Assembly (NCBI GenBank): GCA_025965895.1
Contig: JAOPWC010000179.1
Span: 1-64,000 of the forward strand
Direction of reading: 5' to 3'
DNA: 64,000 bases
DNA from: Mycobacterium sp.
Lineage (GTDB): Bacteria; Actinomycetota; Actinomycetes; Mycobacteriales; Mycobacteriaceae
The notes below the pieces were generated by a model, which did not search any database, had not been told where the DNA came from, and saw only the letters and a list, made by a program, of their open reading frames with translations. Of the stretch, positions 25,388 to 34,737 are shown piece by piece; position 1 is the first letter of the stretch; each line of letters starts with the position of its first letter. The translations under genes and the position numbers were made by a program.

Positions 25388-26323
25388 TCAGCCCGCGGTC
25401 GGGGAGCGGCCTTCAATCGTTTGCGCGTAAAGACGGCCCGCCCGGTACGACGAGCGCACCAACGGCCCGGCCAGCACACCCGCGAATCCCAGTTCGGCGG
25501 CGAAGCGGGAATGCTCGACGAACTCTTCTGGCCGCACCCAGCGAGCCACCGGGTGATGGCGCACTGAGGGGCGCAGGTACTGAGTGATCGTGACGATGTC
25601 GCAGCCCGCCCGGTGCAGGTCGGTGAGCGCCTCGCGTACCTCTTCCGGCGTTTCACCCATGCCGAGGATCAGGTTGCTCTTGGTCACCAGCCCGTAGTCG
25701 CGCGCGGCGGTCAGCACATCGAGGCTGCGCTGATAGCGAAACGCCGGACGAATGCGACGAAAGATGCGCGGCACTGTTTCCACGTTGTGCGCCAACACTT
25801 CTGGGCGAGACTCGAAAACCTGCTCCAGGAGGTCGGGGCGCCCGTTGAAGTCGGGGATCAACAGCTCGACACCGGTGGACGGGTTGAGGTTTTTTATCTG
25901 GAGCACGGTTTCGGCGTACAGCCAGGCGCCACCGTCCGGCAGGTCGTCTCGTGCCACCCCGGTGACGGTCGAATACCGCAGGCCCATCGCCTGGACGCTT
26001 TCGGCCACCCGGCGCGGTTCGTCGCGGTCGAGTTCGGCGGGACGCCCGGTGTCGATCTGGCAGAAGTCGCAGCGCCGGGTGCACTGCTCGCCGCCGATCA
26101 GGAACGTGGCCTCCCGGTCCTCCCAGCATTCGTAGATGTTGGGGCAGCCGGCTTCCTCGCACACTGTGTGCAGGCCTTCGCGGCGCACCAGGCCCTTGAG
26201 CTCGGTGTACTCCGGTCCCATACGGGCCCGCGTCTTGATCCACGGGGGTTTGCGCTCGATCGGCGTCTGGGCGTTGCGAGCTTCCAGTCGCAGCAGCTTG
26301 CGCCCGTCAGGAACCACGCTCAC
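25388..26323 (-). CDS. lipA: Lipoyl synthase (radical SAM)
   Basis: 311 residues from GTG 26321-26323, the same length as the M. tuberculosis enzyme. That start overlaps the lipB stop by four bases (GTGA). The two iron-sulfur clusters are readable: the auxiliary cluster CEEAGCPNIYECW (Cx4Cx5C) and the radical SAM cluster CTRRCDFCQI (Cx3Cx2C). RSSYRAGRLYAQ provides the C-terminal Arg-Ser-Ser motif that ligands the auxiliary cluster. It inserts two sulfurs into octanoyl groups on lipoyl domains, such as those of DlaT nearby. A longer open frame exists upstream, but it runs inside lipB. Confidence 0.97.
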   Translation of the reverse strand: MSVVPDGRKLLRLEARNAQTPIERKPPWIKTRARMGPEYTELKGLVRREGLHTVCEEAGCPNIYECWEDREATFLIGGEQCTRRCDFCQIDTGRPAELDRDEPRRVAESVQAMGLRYSTVTGVARDDLPDGGAWLYAETVLQIKNLNPSTGVELLIPDFNGRPDLLEQVFESRPEVLAHNVETVPRIFRRIRPAFRYQRSLDVLTAARDYGLVTKSNLILGMGETPEEVREALTDLHRAGCDIVTITQYLRPSVRHHPVARWVRPEEFVEHSRFAAELGFAGVLAGPLVRSSYRAGRLYAQTIEGRSPTAG

Positions 26324-26991
26324 AGTGTCGATGCTAGCGCCGGGCGGCCGTCGAGGACGCCGCACACGGCCTGGGCTACCCGCTCCCGGACGCCGTCGAC
26401 CGTGACACGGCGTCGCAGCTCTGCAGTCAGTGACGTGACGCCGGCGTCGTTGATCCCGCACGGGATGATCGCGTCGAAGGCGCCCAGGTCGCAGTCGCAG
26501 TTCAGCGCGAAACCGTGCAGCGTGGTGGCGCGTTGGACTCGGATGCCCACCGCGGCGACTTTGCGCTGGGGCCGGACGTCGTCACCCGGGAGCCAGACAC
26601 CGGACCGGCCCGGCACGCGCCCAGCCGCCAACCCAAGATCGGCGCAGACCGTGATCAGCGATTGCTCAAGTCGCCGAACGTAATTGACGACGTCAATCGG
26701 ATCGACCAAGCCGACGATCGGATAGCCGACCAGCTGACCCGGCCCGTGCCACGTGATCTTGCCGCCGCGGTCGGTGTCTACCACGGGCGTGTCGTCGACC
26801 GGCCGCTCGTGCGGCTGGGTGCGCCGCCCGGCGGTGTAGACCGACGGGTGCTCGAGCAGCAAGAGCACGTCCGGGCCGCCCGCCACGCGCGCGTCCACCA
26901 GGCTGCGCTGCATCTCCCACGCCTGGCGGTAGTCGATGCTGCCGAGCTGCCTCACCTCAAGGGGGGTGGTCACCGAGCGAATGGAACGCAT
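26320..26991 (-). CDS. lipB: Octanoyl-(acyl carrier protein):protein N-octanoyltransferase
   Basis: 223 residues. LipB moves octanoate from ACP to the lysine of lipoyl domains through a thioester. Visible motifs: LLLLEHPSVYTAGRRTQPHE, DTDRGGKITWHGPGQLVGYP (the RGGxxTxHGPGQ block), KVAAVGIRVQRATTLHGFAL with the catalytic Lys (KVAAIGVR-type), and NCDCDLGAFDAIIPCGI with the catalytic Cys (PCGI). First of the lipB-lipA pair, followed by DUF4191. The N-terminus could be slightly shorter. Confidence 0.97.
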   Translation of the reverse strand: MRSIRSVTTPLEVRQLGSIDYRQAWEMQRSLVDARVAGGPDVLLLLEHPSVYTAGRRTQPHERPVDDTPVVDTDRGGKITWHGPGQLVGYPIVGLVDPIDVVNYVRRLEQSLITVCADLGLAAGRVPGRSGVWLPGDDVRPQRKVAAVGIRVQRATTLHGFALNCDCDLGAFDAIIPCGINDAGVTSLTAELRRRVTVDGVRERVAQAVCGVLDGRPALASTL

Positions 26992-27003
26992 ACACCGAAC
27001 GTA

Positions 27004-27909
27004 CTAGTGCCTGGTGGGCGCGGTGGCGTACGACAGCGCCTCGCCGATGGTGTTGTGGTGGAACTGGAAGCCGGCGCGTTCCAGCCCTGCCGGAATGGCC
27101 CGCTGCCCGGCCAGCAGACCTTCCTCGGCGAACTCGCCAAAGGCCGCGCGCGCGGCGAAACCCGGCATGAACAACGGGGTCGGCCGGTTCACCGCCCGCC
27201 CCAACGCGGTCGTGAACTCGGCGTTGGTCACCGGTGCCGGGCCGGTGAGATTCACCGATCCCGACAACGTGTGCGAGATCACGAACAGCAGCGCACGCAC
27301 CTCGTCCTCGAGGCTGATCCACGGCATGTACTGGCGGCCGTTGCCGATCCGCGCGCCCAGCCCGAGCGAGAACAGCGGTCGCAGCCGGCTGAGCATGCCG
27401 CCCGACGGGGACAACACCAACCCGGTGCGGACCAGCACCACGCGCGCGCCCGCCTGCTGGGCTCCCAGCGTGGCAGCCTCCCAGTCCTGGCATAGCTGCG
27501 CGAGGAATCCGTTTCCGGCAGGCGCGGTTTCGTCGACCACCCGGTCCCGGGTGTTGCCGTAGTAGCCCACCGCGCTGGCGTTGACGAGCACCTTGACGCC
27601 CGCCTCGACGACGGCGGCCGACAGCACCTCAGTAGGGGTGATCCGGCTGTCGCGCAGCAGCTGCTTGTAGGCCCCGGACCACCGCTTGCCGCCGACATTG
27701 GCGCCGCACAGGTTGACCACGGCATCCACTTCGCGCAGCGTGTCCGGGTCGAATTCGCCGGTTTCCGGATTCCAGTGCACTTCGTCGGCGTTCGACGGGG
27801 CGCGGCGCACGATCCGCAGCACCCGATTGTCGGAGGCGCGCAGCGCTGACACCAGCGCCGAGCCGATCAGGCCGGATGACCCCGCGATCGCGATGAGTGC
27901 GTCGGGCAC
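27004..27909 (-). CDS. TIGR01777-type NAD-dependent epimerase/SDR protein (Rv2216-like)
   Basis: 301 residues with an N-terminal Rossmann motif IAGSSGLIGSALVSAL, followed by VDAVVNLCGANVGGKRW, 'LVNASAVGYYGNTRDRVVDE', and LVRTGLVLSPSGGMLSRL, then 'MPWISLEDEVRALLFVI' and GPVTNAEFT-like 'GPAPVTNAEFTTALG'. This is the YfcH/TIGR01777 family. No substrate is established. Its stable position between dlaT and lipB in mycobacteria is unexplained. It starts 17 bases after the dlaT stop, so it likely shares the dlaT transcript. Confidence 0.88.
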   Translation of the reverse strand: MPDALIAIAGSSGLIGSALVSALRASDNRVLRIVRRAPSNADEVHWNPETGEFDPDTLREVDAVVNLCGANVGGKRWSGAYKQLLRDSRITPTEVLSAAVVEAGVKVLVNASAVGYYGNTRDRVVDETAPAGNGFLAQLCQDWEAATLGAQQAGARVVLVRTGLVLSPSGGMLSRLRPLFSLGLGARIGNGRQYMPWISLEDEVRALLFVISHTLSGSVNLTGPAPVTNAEFTTALGRAVNRPTPLFMPGFAARAAFGEFAEEGLLAGQRAIPAGLERAGFQFHHNTIGEALSYATAPTRH

Positions 27910-27926
27910 AGCAGTCAGAGCCCTTC

Positions 27927-29702
27927 CTAAAGACCCAAGTCGGCCTCGAAAGCCCCTTCTTCGAGCCGCCGTTTGACCGTGCTCAAAAACCGGCCGGCGT
28001 CGGCGCCGTCGATCAGCCGATGGTCGTAGGTCAGCGGTAGGTAGCAGATCGAGCGGATTCCGATCGACTCGTTGCCGACGTCGTCGACGATGACGCGCGG
28101 TCGCTTCACGATCGCCCCCGTGCCCAGCATGGCCGCCTGCGGCGGCACCAGGATCGGGGTGTCGAACAGTGCTCCCTGGCTGCCGATGTTGGTGATCGTG
28201 AACGTGCCGCCAGACAGCTCGTCGGGCTTCAGGTCGCCAGAGCGCGCCCGCGCGGCGATGTCGGCGATCGCGCGGGCAAGCCCGGCCAGCGACAAGTCGC
28301 CGGCGCTGTGGATCACAGGCGAGAGCAGCCCCTGATCGGTGTCGACCGCGATGCCGAGGTGCTCGGCGTCGTAGTAGGTGATCTCCTTGGTTTCCTCGTT
28401 GTAGCTGGCGTTGACGTTGGGGTGGATCTTCAACGCGTCGATCACCGCGCGGGCGATGAACGGCAGGAAGGTGAGATTGACGCCTTCCCGCTCGGCGAAC
28501 TCGTTCTTGGCACGGTTGCGCAAAGCCACGATCCTGGTCATGTCGACTTCGTGGGTCTGCGTGAGCTGCGCTGTGGCCTGCAGTGATTCGCGTGTTCGCT
28601 GCGCGGTGATCTGACGAATGCGACTGGCCTTCTGCGTGCTGCCGCGCAGGTGTGCCAGCGCAGGTGCCGGTGTCGGTGTGGCGGCCTTGGCGGAAGCCGG
28701 CGCAGCCGGGGCCTGCCGGGACGGTTCGGGTTCGGCCGGAGCCTTGGCCTTCTCGGCCGCGGCAAGCACGTCCTGCTTGCGGATACGGCCGCCGACACCG
28801 GTGCCTTTCACGCTCCCCAGGTCGACGTTGTTCTCCGCGGCCAGCTTGCGCACCAGCGGGGTCACGTACGGGCCGGCCTCCGAATCGGTGGAGGCATCGG
28901 TGGAGGCATCGGTGGAGGCATCGGTGGAGGCGTCGGAATCGGTGGAAGCGGCAGCCGGCGCGCGCCGGGGCTGCGGCCTGGGCTCGGGCTTGGGTTGCGG
29001 CTCGTGCTGCGGCTCGGGTTCCGGTTGGGGCTCGGGCTCCTTGGCGGCCTCCTGGGCAGCGGGCTCGCCGATCTTGGCCAGCTCACCGCCGACGGCAACG
29101 GTGTCGTCTTCTTCGGCGGCGATGAAAAGCAGCACGCCGGCCACCGGCGACGGGATTTCGGTGTCCACCTTGTCGGTCGAGACCTCCAGCAGTGGTTCGT
29201 CGACGCCGACGGTGTCGCCGACCTTCTTCAGCCATCGCGTGACCGTGCCCTCGGTGACCGACTCGCCCAACTCCGGCATCAGGACGGGCGTGGACTTGCC
29301 TCCGGAGGACTGCGCGGCCGGCTGCGCCTGCGGTTTCGGCCGGCGCTCGGGCTCCGGCTCGGGTTCGGCCTCGGTCTCTTCTGATGTCGTCGACGGCTCG
29401 GCCGCCGGCTCCTCCTGTTGGGGTTCGTCGGCCTGCGATTCAGGCGCCGGCTGCGACCCGTGGCCGTCGTCGCTGATCACCGCCAACTCGCCGCCGACCT
29501 CGACGGTGTCGTCCTCTTGGGCGACGATCTTCGACAGCACGCCAGAAGCAGGTGACGGGATCTCGGTGTCGACCTTGTCGGTGGACACCTCGAGCAGTGG
29601 CTCGTCCTGTTCGACGCTGTCGCCTTCTTGCTTGAGCCAACGGGTCACGGTCCCCTCGGTCACGCTCTCACCGAGTGCGGGCATCTGCACGGAGAAGGCC
29701 AT
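27927..29702 (-). CDS. dlaT: Dihydrolipoamide acyltransferase, E2 of pyruvate dehydrogenase and peroxynitrite reductase
   Basis: 591 residues from ATG 29700-29702, with GAGGAG before it. There are two lipoyl domains near residues 3-77 and 120-200, each with the lipoyl-Lys in STDKVDTEIPSP. Long Pro/Glu- and Ala/Pro-rich linkers follow, then a peripheral-subunit-binding domain (YVTPLVRKLAAENNVDLGSV, GTGVGGRI). The C-terminal catalytic domain has the Ser 'GTFTITNIGSQG' and active site YDHRLIDGADAGRF. Annotated sucB in older work. In M. tuberculosis it is the E2 of PDH and works with Lpd, AhpD and AhpC. The linker holds a 12-base tandem repeat. It depends on lipB/lipA just downstream. Confidence 0.96.
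   Translation of the reverse strand: MAFSVQMPALGESVTEGTVTRWLKQEGDSVEQDEPLLEVSTDKVDTEIPSPASGVLSKIVAQEDDTVEVGGELAVISDDGHGSQPAPESQADEPQQEEPAAEPSTTSEETEAEPEPEPERRPKPQAQPAAQSSGGKSTPVLMPELGESVTEGTVTRWLKKVGDTVGVDEPLLEVSTDKVDTEIPSPVAGVLLFIAAEEDDTVAVGGELAKIGEPAAQEAAKEPEPQPEPEPQHEPQPKPEPRPQPRRAPAAASTDSDASTDASTDASTDASTDSEAGPYVTPLVRKLAAENNVDLGSVKGTGVGGRIRKQDVLAAAEKAKAPAEPEPSRQAPAAPASAKAATPTPAPALAHLRGSTQKASRIRQITAQRTRESLQATAQLTQTHEVDMTRIVALRNRAKNEFAEREGVNLTFLPFIARAVIDALKIHPNVNASYNEETKEITYYDAEHLGIAVDTDQGLLSPVIHSAGDLSLAGLARAIADIAARARSGDLKPDELSGGTFTITNIGSQGALFDTPILVPPQAAMLGTGAIVKRPRVIVDDVGNESIGIRSICYLPLTYDHRLIDGADAGRFLSTVKRRLEEGAFEADLGL
28884..28931. repeat. 12-base tandem repeat in the dlaT linker (four copies)
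   Basis: ATCGGTGGAGGC repeats four times without mismatch, followed by a degenerate fifth unit. On the coding strand it encodes repeated Ala-Ser-Thr-Asp units in the flexible linker between the second lipoyl domain and the subunit-binding domain. Copy number can change without a frameshift. Confidence 0.9.
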
Positions 29703-29855
29703 GTCTGCTGACTCCTCGAACACATCAGTCGTTTGGGTCGACCTCTGGCTTACCACAGCGCAGTGTCGCGAGTGGGTCAGCCGCGTCGAATGCCGCAATC
29801 ATCGTGGCACTATCGATGACGGGGGTAATTGAGAGACTGCGAGGAGAGCGGTTCG

Positions 29856-30194
29856 TTGGGATTGTTCGACAAACTTCGGGCCGGGCGCCGTGGCGGCGCC
29901 GATGTGGGCCCGGCGGCCGACCAGCGCTACCTGCGCGAGTGGGCCCAGTCGCGCACCGGTGTCGAGGCATTCGTCGAACCCCAGACCAATGTCACCGATG
30001 TCACAGTGGTGCTCGTGGCCAGCGACGGCGAGTGGACTCGCCGCCGTGTCGGCGGTGCGTCCGGGGCCCGCAGGCTCGGCGAGCTGCTCAGTATCCCGGT
30101 CTACGACGTGCAGCGCGTCGGCTACCCACAGCGGATGCGCGACTATGACGCCCGCCGGCGCGCCGAACGCCATCGCCTCCCGGAAGAGGGCTGA
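29856..30194 (+). CDS. Conserved hypothetical protein
   Basis: 112 residues from TTG 29856 (LGLFDKLRAGRRGG). GAGGAG at 29841-29846 supports this start over an in-frame TTG at 29829. The protein is soluble and basic. A mixed alpha/beta stretch TNVTDVTVVLVASDGEWTRR precedes GASGARRLGELLSIPVYDVQ and a charged end RMRDYDARRRAERHRLPEEG. No domain is recognised. It is divergent from dlaT (153-base gap that must carry both promoters) and lies 45 bases before ephD, so it may be co-transcribed with ephD. Confidence 0.65.
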   Translation: MGLFDKLRAGRRGGADVGPAADQRYLREWAQSRTGVEAFVEPQTNVTDVTVVLVASDGEWTRRRVGGASGARRLGELLSIPVYDVQRVGYPQRMRDYDARRRAERHRLPEEG

Positions 30195-30239
30195 GACCCG
30201 CGGTTGAGCGGCCGACGCCTACCCCTACCATGCCCACCT

Positions 30240-32021
30240 ATGACAGTGCCCGCAGTGCGAAGCAGCCGGCGATACATCACCAGCGGCGACGAGGTTCAGA
30301 TCGCCGTCCACGAGCAGGGCAATGCGAACGGCCCCACGGTGGTACTGGCCCACGGCTGGCCCGACTCGCATATGCTGTGGGACAACGTGGTGCCGCTGCT
30401 GACCGAGCGCTTCCGCGTCATCACTTATGACAACCGCGGCGCCGGGCAGTCGTCGGCACCGCATTCCTTCCACGCGTACTCGATGGCGCATTTCGCCGAG
30501 GACTTCTCAGCGGTGATCCAGGCGCTCAGCCCGAGTCAGCCCGTGCACGTGCTGGCCCACGACTGGGGTGCGGTCGCAATCTGGGAATACCTCAAGCGGC
30601 CGAATGCGAGCGACCGGATCTCGTCGTTCACCTCGGTGTCGATTCCGAGCGCCGACCATCTCGTCGCGTACATCCTCGACAACCTCAAGCGGCCGTATCG
30701 CCCAGCCGCCTTTTTGGCGGCGGTGCGACAGGTGCTGAAAATTGCTTACATGATCGCGTTCTCCGTGCCGGTGGTTGCGCCTGCGATCGCCAGGGCCGCG
30801 CTCAAGGGCAATCGTCTGCAGCGGATACTCGCGGTCGCCGAAGGCATTCCCGCCGATCAGATCCACCACGCGGAGTCCGTCAACCGCGATGCCGCGAACA
30901 GCCTGAAGATCTACCGCGCCAACTTTTTTCACTCGGTGTCGCAGGGCGCGCGCGACCATTATGTCGACGTGCCGGTGCAGATCGTCGGCCACAGCAATGA
31001 TCCGGCCATCACACTGAAGGCGTTGGATGACGAGTCCCGCTGGGTGGCGCGGCTGTGGCGCCGCGACATCAGGTCCGGCCACTGGTCGCCGTTCTCACAA
31101 CCTGGGCTGCTGGCCCGGGCGCTTTCCGAGATGGTCGACGTGGTCGAGGGCAGGCCCGCAAGCAGGGCGATGCGCCGGGCCCAGGTCGGCAGGCAACGCA
31201 AGCAGTTCGGCGACATGCTGGTCTCGGTGACGGGGGCCGGAAGCGGCATCGGGCGTGCCACGGCGGTGGAGTTCGCCCGCCACGGCGCCGAAGTGGTGGT
31301 CAGCGACATCGACGAAGCCACCGTACGGGAGACCGCGGCCCAGATCGCCTCGCAGGGCGGTGTCGCGCATGCCTACACGCTCGACGTCTCCGACGCCGAC
31401 GCGGTCGAGGCGTTCGCCGACGAGGTCTGCCAGGAGCACGGTGTGCCCGACATCGTGGTGAACAACGCCGGGATCGGGCAGGCGGGCCGGTTCATCGATA
31501 CGCCGGCCGATGAGTGGGACCGGGTCCTCGACATCAACCTCGGCGGGGTGGTCAACGGCTGCCGCGCGTTCGCCCGGCGGCTCGTCGAGCGTGGCACCGG
31601 TGGCCACATCGTCAACGTCGCGTCGATGGCGGCCTACACTCCGGTGCAGTCGCTCAACGCGTACTGCACCAGCAAAGCGGCGGTTTACATGTTCTCGGAC
31701 TGCTTGCGCGCTGAACTCGACTCGGCCGGGATAGGGCTGACAACCGTGTGTCCTGGATTGGTGAACACCAACATCGTGCGCACCACCAGGTTCGACGCGC
31801 CGCCCGGCAAACGAGCTCAAGTCGACGGGCGTCGTCGACAAGCAGAGAAACTGTTCGCCGCCCGACGTTACGGTCCCGACAAGGTGGCCAACGCCATCGT
31901 GTCGGCGGTGCAGAAGAACAAGCCGATCCGCCCGGTGACCCCGGAGGCCTACCTGGTCTACGGCTTCGCGCGGGTGGCGCCGCAGGCGCTGCGCAGCACT
32001 GCGCGAGGAAAGCTAATGTAG
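30240..32021 (+). CDS. ephD: EphD-type fusion: epoxide hydrolase-like alpha/beta hydrolase plus short-chain dehydrogenase
   Basis: 593 residues from ATG 30240, matching M. tuberculosis EphD (592). Residues about 10-310 form the alpha/beta hydrolase: LAHGWPDSHMLWD (oxyanion HGxP), nucleophile D108 in LAHDWGAVAIWEY. About 325-593 is a classical SDR: GAGSGIGRATAVEFARHG for NAD(P), VNNAGIGQAG, and catalytic Y475-x3-K479 in AYCTSKAAVY. EphD is linked to processing of epoxy mycolic acids into keto-mycolates, where the hydrolase opens or isomerises the epoxide. Convergent with pepB, one base between stop codons. Confidence 0.95.
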   Translation: MTVPAVRSSRRYITSGDEVQIAVHEQGNANGPTVVLAHGWPDSHMLWDNVVPLLTERFRVITYDNRGAGQSSAPHSFHAYSMAHFAEDFSAVIQALSPSQPVHVLAHDWGAVAIWEYLKRPNASDRISSFTSVSIPSADHLVAYILDNLKRPYRPAAFLAAVRQVLKIAYMIAFSVPVVAPAIARAALKGNRLQRILAVAEGIPADQIHHAESVNRDAANSLKIYRANFFHSVSQGARDHYVDVPVQIVGHSNDPAITLKALDDESRWVARLWRRDIRSGHWSPFSQPGLLARALSEMVDVVEGRPASRAMRRAQVGRQRKQFGDMLVSVTGAGSGIGRATAVEFARHGAEVVVSDIDEATVRETAAQIASQGGVAHAYTLDVSDADAVEAFADEVCQEHGVPDIVVNNAGIGQAGRFIDTPADEWDRVLDINLGGVVNGCRAFARRLVERGTGGHIVNVASMAAYTPVQSLNAYCTSKAAVYMFSDCLRAELDSAGIGLTTVCPGLVNTNIVRTTRFDAPPGKRAQVDGRRRQAEKLFAARRYGPDKVANAIVSAVQKNKPIRPVTPEAYLVYGFARVAPQALRSTARGKLM

Positions 32022-32022
32022 C

Positions 32023-33561
32023 TCAGCCGTTTTCGGCGATATCCTCGAGCACGGCGAACATCGTGCGGGTCGGGACGCCGGTGCCGCCCTTGCCGGTGTA
32101 GCCCCAGGGTCCGCCCGTGTTGTACGCGGGACCTGCCACGTCGATGTGCGCCCACTGCACGCCGTCGGCGACGAACTCGCGCAAGAACGTTCCGGCGACC
32201 AGCATTCCGGCATACCGGGAGCCGCTGACGTTGGCCAGGTCGGCGACCGTGGACTTCAGGTCGTCCTTGAGCTCGTCGGGAAGCGGCATCGGCCAAGCGT
32301 TTTCGCCGACGCTCCGCGAGAGTGCGGCCACCCGGTCGCGGAACTCGTCGCTGCCCATCACCCCCGGAGTGCGTGCACCGAGGGCGACGGTCTGGGCGCC
32401 CGTCAGCGTCGACGTCTCGATCAGGTAGTCCGGGTGGTCTTCGCCGGCGCGGGCGATGGCGTCGGCCAGGATCAGCCGGCCCTCTGCGTCGGTGTTGAGC
32501 ACCTCCACCGTCGTGCCGCCGTACTGTGTCAGCACGTCGCCGGGCCGCTGCGCGGTGGCCGACGGCATGTTCTCGGCCATCGGCACGGTGGCGATCACGT
32601 CGATCGGCAATTCCTGTTGCGCCGCCAGCACCACCGTCGCGATCACCGCCGCGGCGCCGCCCATGTCAGAGGTCATGTGGTGCATGTTCTGGGCCGGCTT
32701 GATCGAGATTCCGCCGGTGTCGAAAGTGATGCCCTTGCCCACGAGGGCGACCGTCGGGGCCCGGTCCGGCTTTTTGGCCAGCCGCGAACCGCGGTGGATC
32801 AGACGGACCAGACGCGGCGGCCGCGACGAGCCCTGACCCACCCCGATCACCCCGCCGTACCCGCCGCGCGCCAACGCCTTTTCGTCGAGGACTTCGACCT
32901 GCAACCCGGCCGCCTCACCCAAACCCTTTGCCCGACTGGCAAATTCCGCGGGGAACAGGTGGCTCGGCGGTGTGTTGACCAGATCGCGGGCGGTCGCCAC
33001 CGCGGTCGCCACCGCCGCCGCCCGTGCCGCACGCGCCTTGGTCTGCGCTTTGGTGTCCGCAGTCAGCAGGGTGATCTTGCGCAGCCCCGGTTCTTTCGGA
33101 GCCGTCTTGTCGCTTCGGAATTCGGTGAACCGGTAAGCGCCCAGAATCAAACCCTCGACGGTGGCGGCGAGGTCCAGCCCCGACAGCGTCGTCACAGCGG
33201 TCTCGATCCTGTCCAGCGATCGGGCGGCCACACCGGCGGCGCGGCGAATCACGTCGGCGGGCCATTCGTCACGCGGTGCCCCCAGCCCGACCGTCAGCAC
33301 GCTGGCCACCGGCAGCGACGAGACGACCAGCCGGTTCAGCTGCTCGGCGGCCCCGCTCGCGCCGAGGGCGCCAAGTCCGGCCTCGATTTCGGCGACTGCG
33401 TCGCTGTCCAGGTAGGGTCCTGCGGCCAGCACCTTCGCACCGCCGTCGTCGCTCACCACCGGCACGATCAGGACCGCGTCCCCGATACCGCGCCGAGGCA
33501 GCGACGAACTCACCGAAACCGAGGGCGCTTGATAGCCACGCTTGAAGGGACTCACGAGCAT
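32023..33561 (-). CDS. pepB: Leucyl aminopeptidase (M17)
   Basis: 512 residues. The zinc/manganese site and catalytic residues are in the C-terminal half: VALVGKGITFDTGGISIKPA (metal Lys and Asp), MTSDMGGAAAVI, and the family signature NTDAEGRL (VLNTDAEGRLILADA). The N-terminal domain (about 1-185) is the variable M17 substrate/regulatory domain. It trims N-terminal residues in protein turnover and may process glutathione-like peptides. Annotated pepA or pepB depending on source. The adenylate-cyclase gene found beside it in M. tuberculosis (Rv2212, from memory) is missing here. Confidence 0.95.
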   Translation of the reverse strand: MLVSPFKRGYQAPSVSVSSSLPRRGIGDAVLIVPVVSDDGGAKVLAAGPYLDSDAVAEIEAGLGALGASGAAEQLNRLVVSSLPVASVLTVGLGAPRDEWPADVIRRAAGVAARSLDRIETAVTTLSGLDLAATVEGLILGAYRFTEFRSDKTAPKEPGLRKITLLTADTKAQTKARAARAAAVATAVATARDLVNTPPSHLFPAEFASRAKGLGEAAGLQVEVLDEKALARGGYGGVIGVGQGSSRPPRLVRLIHRGSRLAKKPDRAPTVALVGKGITFDTGGISIKPAQNMHHMTSDMGGAAAVIATVVLAAQQELPIDVIATVPMAENMPSATAQRPGDVLTQYGGTTVEVLNTDAEGRLILADAIARAGEDHPDYLIETSTLTGAQTVALGARTPGVMGSDEFRDRVAALSRSVGENAWPMPLPDELKDDLKSTVADLANVSGSRYAGMLVAGTFLREFVADGVQWAHIDVAGPAYNTGGPWGYTGKGGTGVPTRTMFAVLEDIAENG

Positions 33562-33619
33562 CCACCCTAATCACCCGGACTGACCAGCGGGCTCGCGGCG
33601 CGGATTAGGGTGGACCGTC

Positions 33620-34714
33620 GTGAGCGAACTCCAGCACGGGCCCCTCGAGGACCGCCACCGCGACCTCGGGGCCAGCCTCGGCGAATTCGGGGGCTGGCTG
33701 ATGCCGGTTTCCTACGCCGGCACGGTGACCGAACACAACGCCACCCGTAACGCGGTTGGCCTGTTCGACGTCAGCCACCTTGGCAAGGCACTGGTCCGCG
33801 GCCCCGGCGCGGCGGAGTTCGTCAACTCCGCGCTCACCAACGACCTTCGGCGCATTGGTCCAGGCAAGGCCCAGTACACGTTGTGCTGCACCGAAACCGG
33901 CGGCGTGACCGACGACCTGATCGCCTATTACCTTTCGGATGACGAGATTTTCCTGATACCCAATGCAGCCAACACCGAAGCGGTCGTTACGGCCCTGCAA
34001 CAGGCTGCGCCGGAAGGTATTTCCGTGACAAACGAGCACCGCGCGTACGCTGTGCTGGCCGTGCAGGGGCCGCGGTCGGCCGACGTGCTGAGCGGGCTCG
34101 GCCTGCCCACCGAGATGGACTACATGGCCTACGCGGACGCGTCGTTCGGTGACGTCCCGGTGCGGGTCTGCCGGACCGGTTACACCGGCGAGCACGGGTA
34201 CGAGCTGATTCCGCCTTGGGACACTGCACCGGTGGTGTTCGACGCGCTCGTGCAAGCGGTGTCCGCCGCCGGCGGCGAGCCCGCAGGTCTCGGGGCGCGC
34301 GACACCCTTCGTACCGAGATGGGCTATCCCCTGCACGGCCACGAGCTGTCGCCCGACGTCTCGCCGCTGCAGGCCCGCTGCGGCTGGGCGATCGGCTGGA
34401 AGAAAGACGCGTTCTGGGGTCGCGAGGCGTTGCTGGCCGAAAAACAGGCAGGCCCGCGACGGCTGCTGCGCGGATTGCGCGCCACAGGCCGCGGAGTGCT
34501 GCGTCCCGAGTTGGCCGTGCTCGACGGCGACACCCCGGTCGGGTTGACCACGTCGGGAACCTTCTCTCCGACACTGGAAGCCGGCATCGCGCTGGCGCTG
34601 ATCGACACCGCCGCCGGAATCGAGAACGGGCAGCGGGTCACGGTGGACGTGAGGGGGCGGCCGGTGGAGTGTGAGGTGGTCAATCCGCCGTTTGTCGAGG
34701 CCAAAACTCGCTAG
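33620..34714 (+). CDS. gcvT: Aminomethyltransferase, T-protein of the glycine cleavage system
   Basis: 364 residues from GTG 33620. It takes the aminomethyl group from lipoylated H-protein, passes it to tetrahydrofolate and releases ammonia. Seen: GASLGEFGGWLMPVSYAGTV, EHNATRNAVGLFDVSHLGK, GKAQYTLCCTETGGVTDDLI with the conserved Asp of folate binding, CRTGYTGEHGYELI, and GLGARDTLRTEMGYPLHGHE. No gcvH or gcvP is adjacent and no glycine riboswitch fits in the 58-base gap to pepB. It is divergent from pepB and followed by ilvE on the same strand. Confidence 0.96.
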   Translation: MSELQHGPLEDRHRDLGASLGEFGGWLMPVSYAGTVTEHNATRNAVGLFDVSHLGKALVRGPGAAEFVNSALTNDLRRIGPGKAQYTLCCTETGGVTDDLIAYYLSDDEIFLIPNAANTEAVVTALQQAAPEGISVTNEHRAYAVLAVQGPRSADVLSGLGLPTEMDYMAYADASFGDVPVRVCRTGYTGEHGYELIPPWDTAPVVFDALVQAVSAAGGEPAGLGARDTLRTEMGYPLHGHELSPDVSPLQARCGWAIGWKKDAFWGREALLAEKQAGPRRLLRGLRATGRGVLRPELAVLDGDTPVGLTTSGTFSPTLEAGIALALIDTAAGIENGQRVTVDVRGRPVECEVVNPPFVEAKTR

Positions 34715-34737
34715 CGCGCGGGGATACAATCGCTCGC

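Noticed and set aside
26324..26461. Longer lipA start upstream
   Set aside because: The extra residues are Arg-rich and lie inside lipB. GTG 26321-26323 gives the normal family length.
28884..28931. CRISPR-like short array
   Set aside because: The 12-base units have no spacers and are in frame in dlaT.
33562..33619. Glycine riboswitch before gcvT
   Set aside because: The gap to pepB is only 58 bases, too short for a glycine aptamer, and no conserved core is seen.
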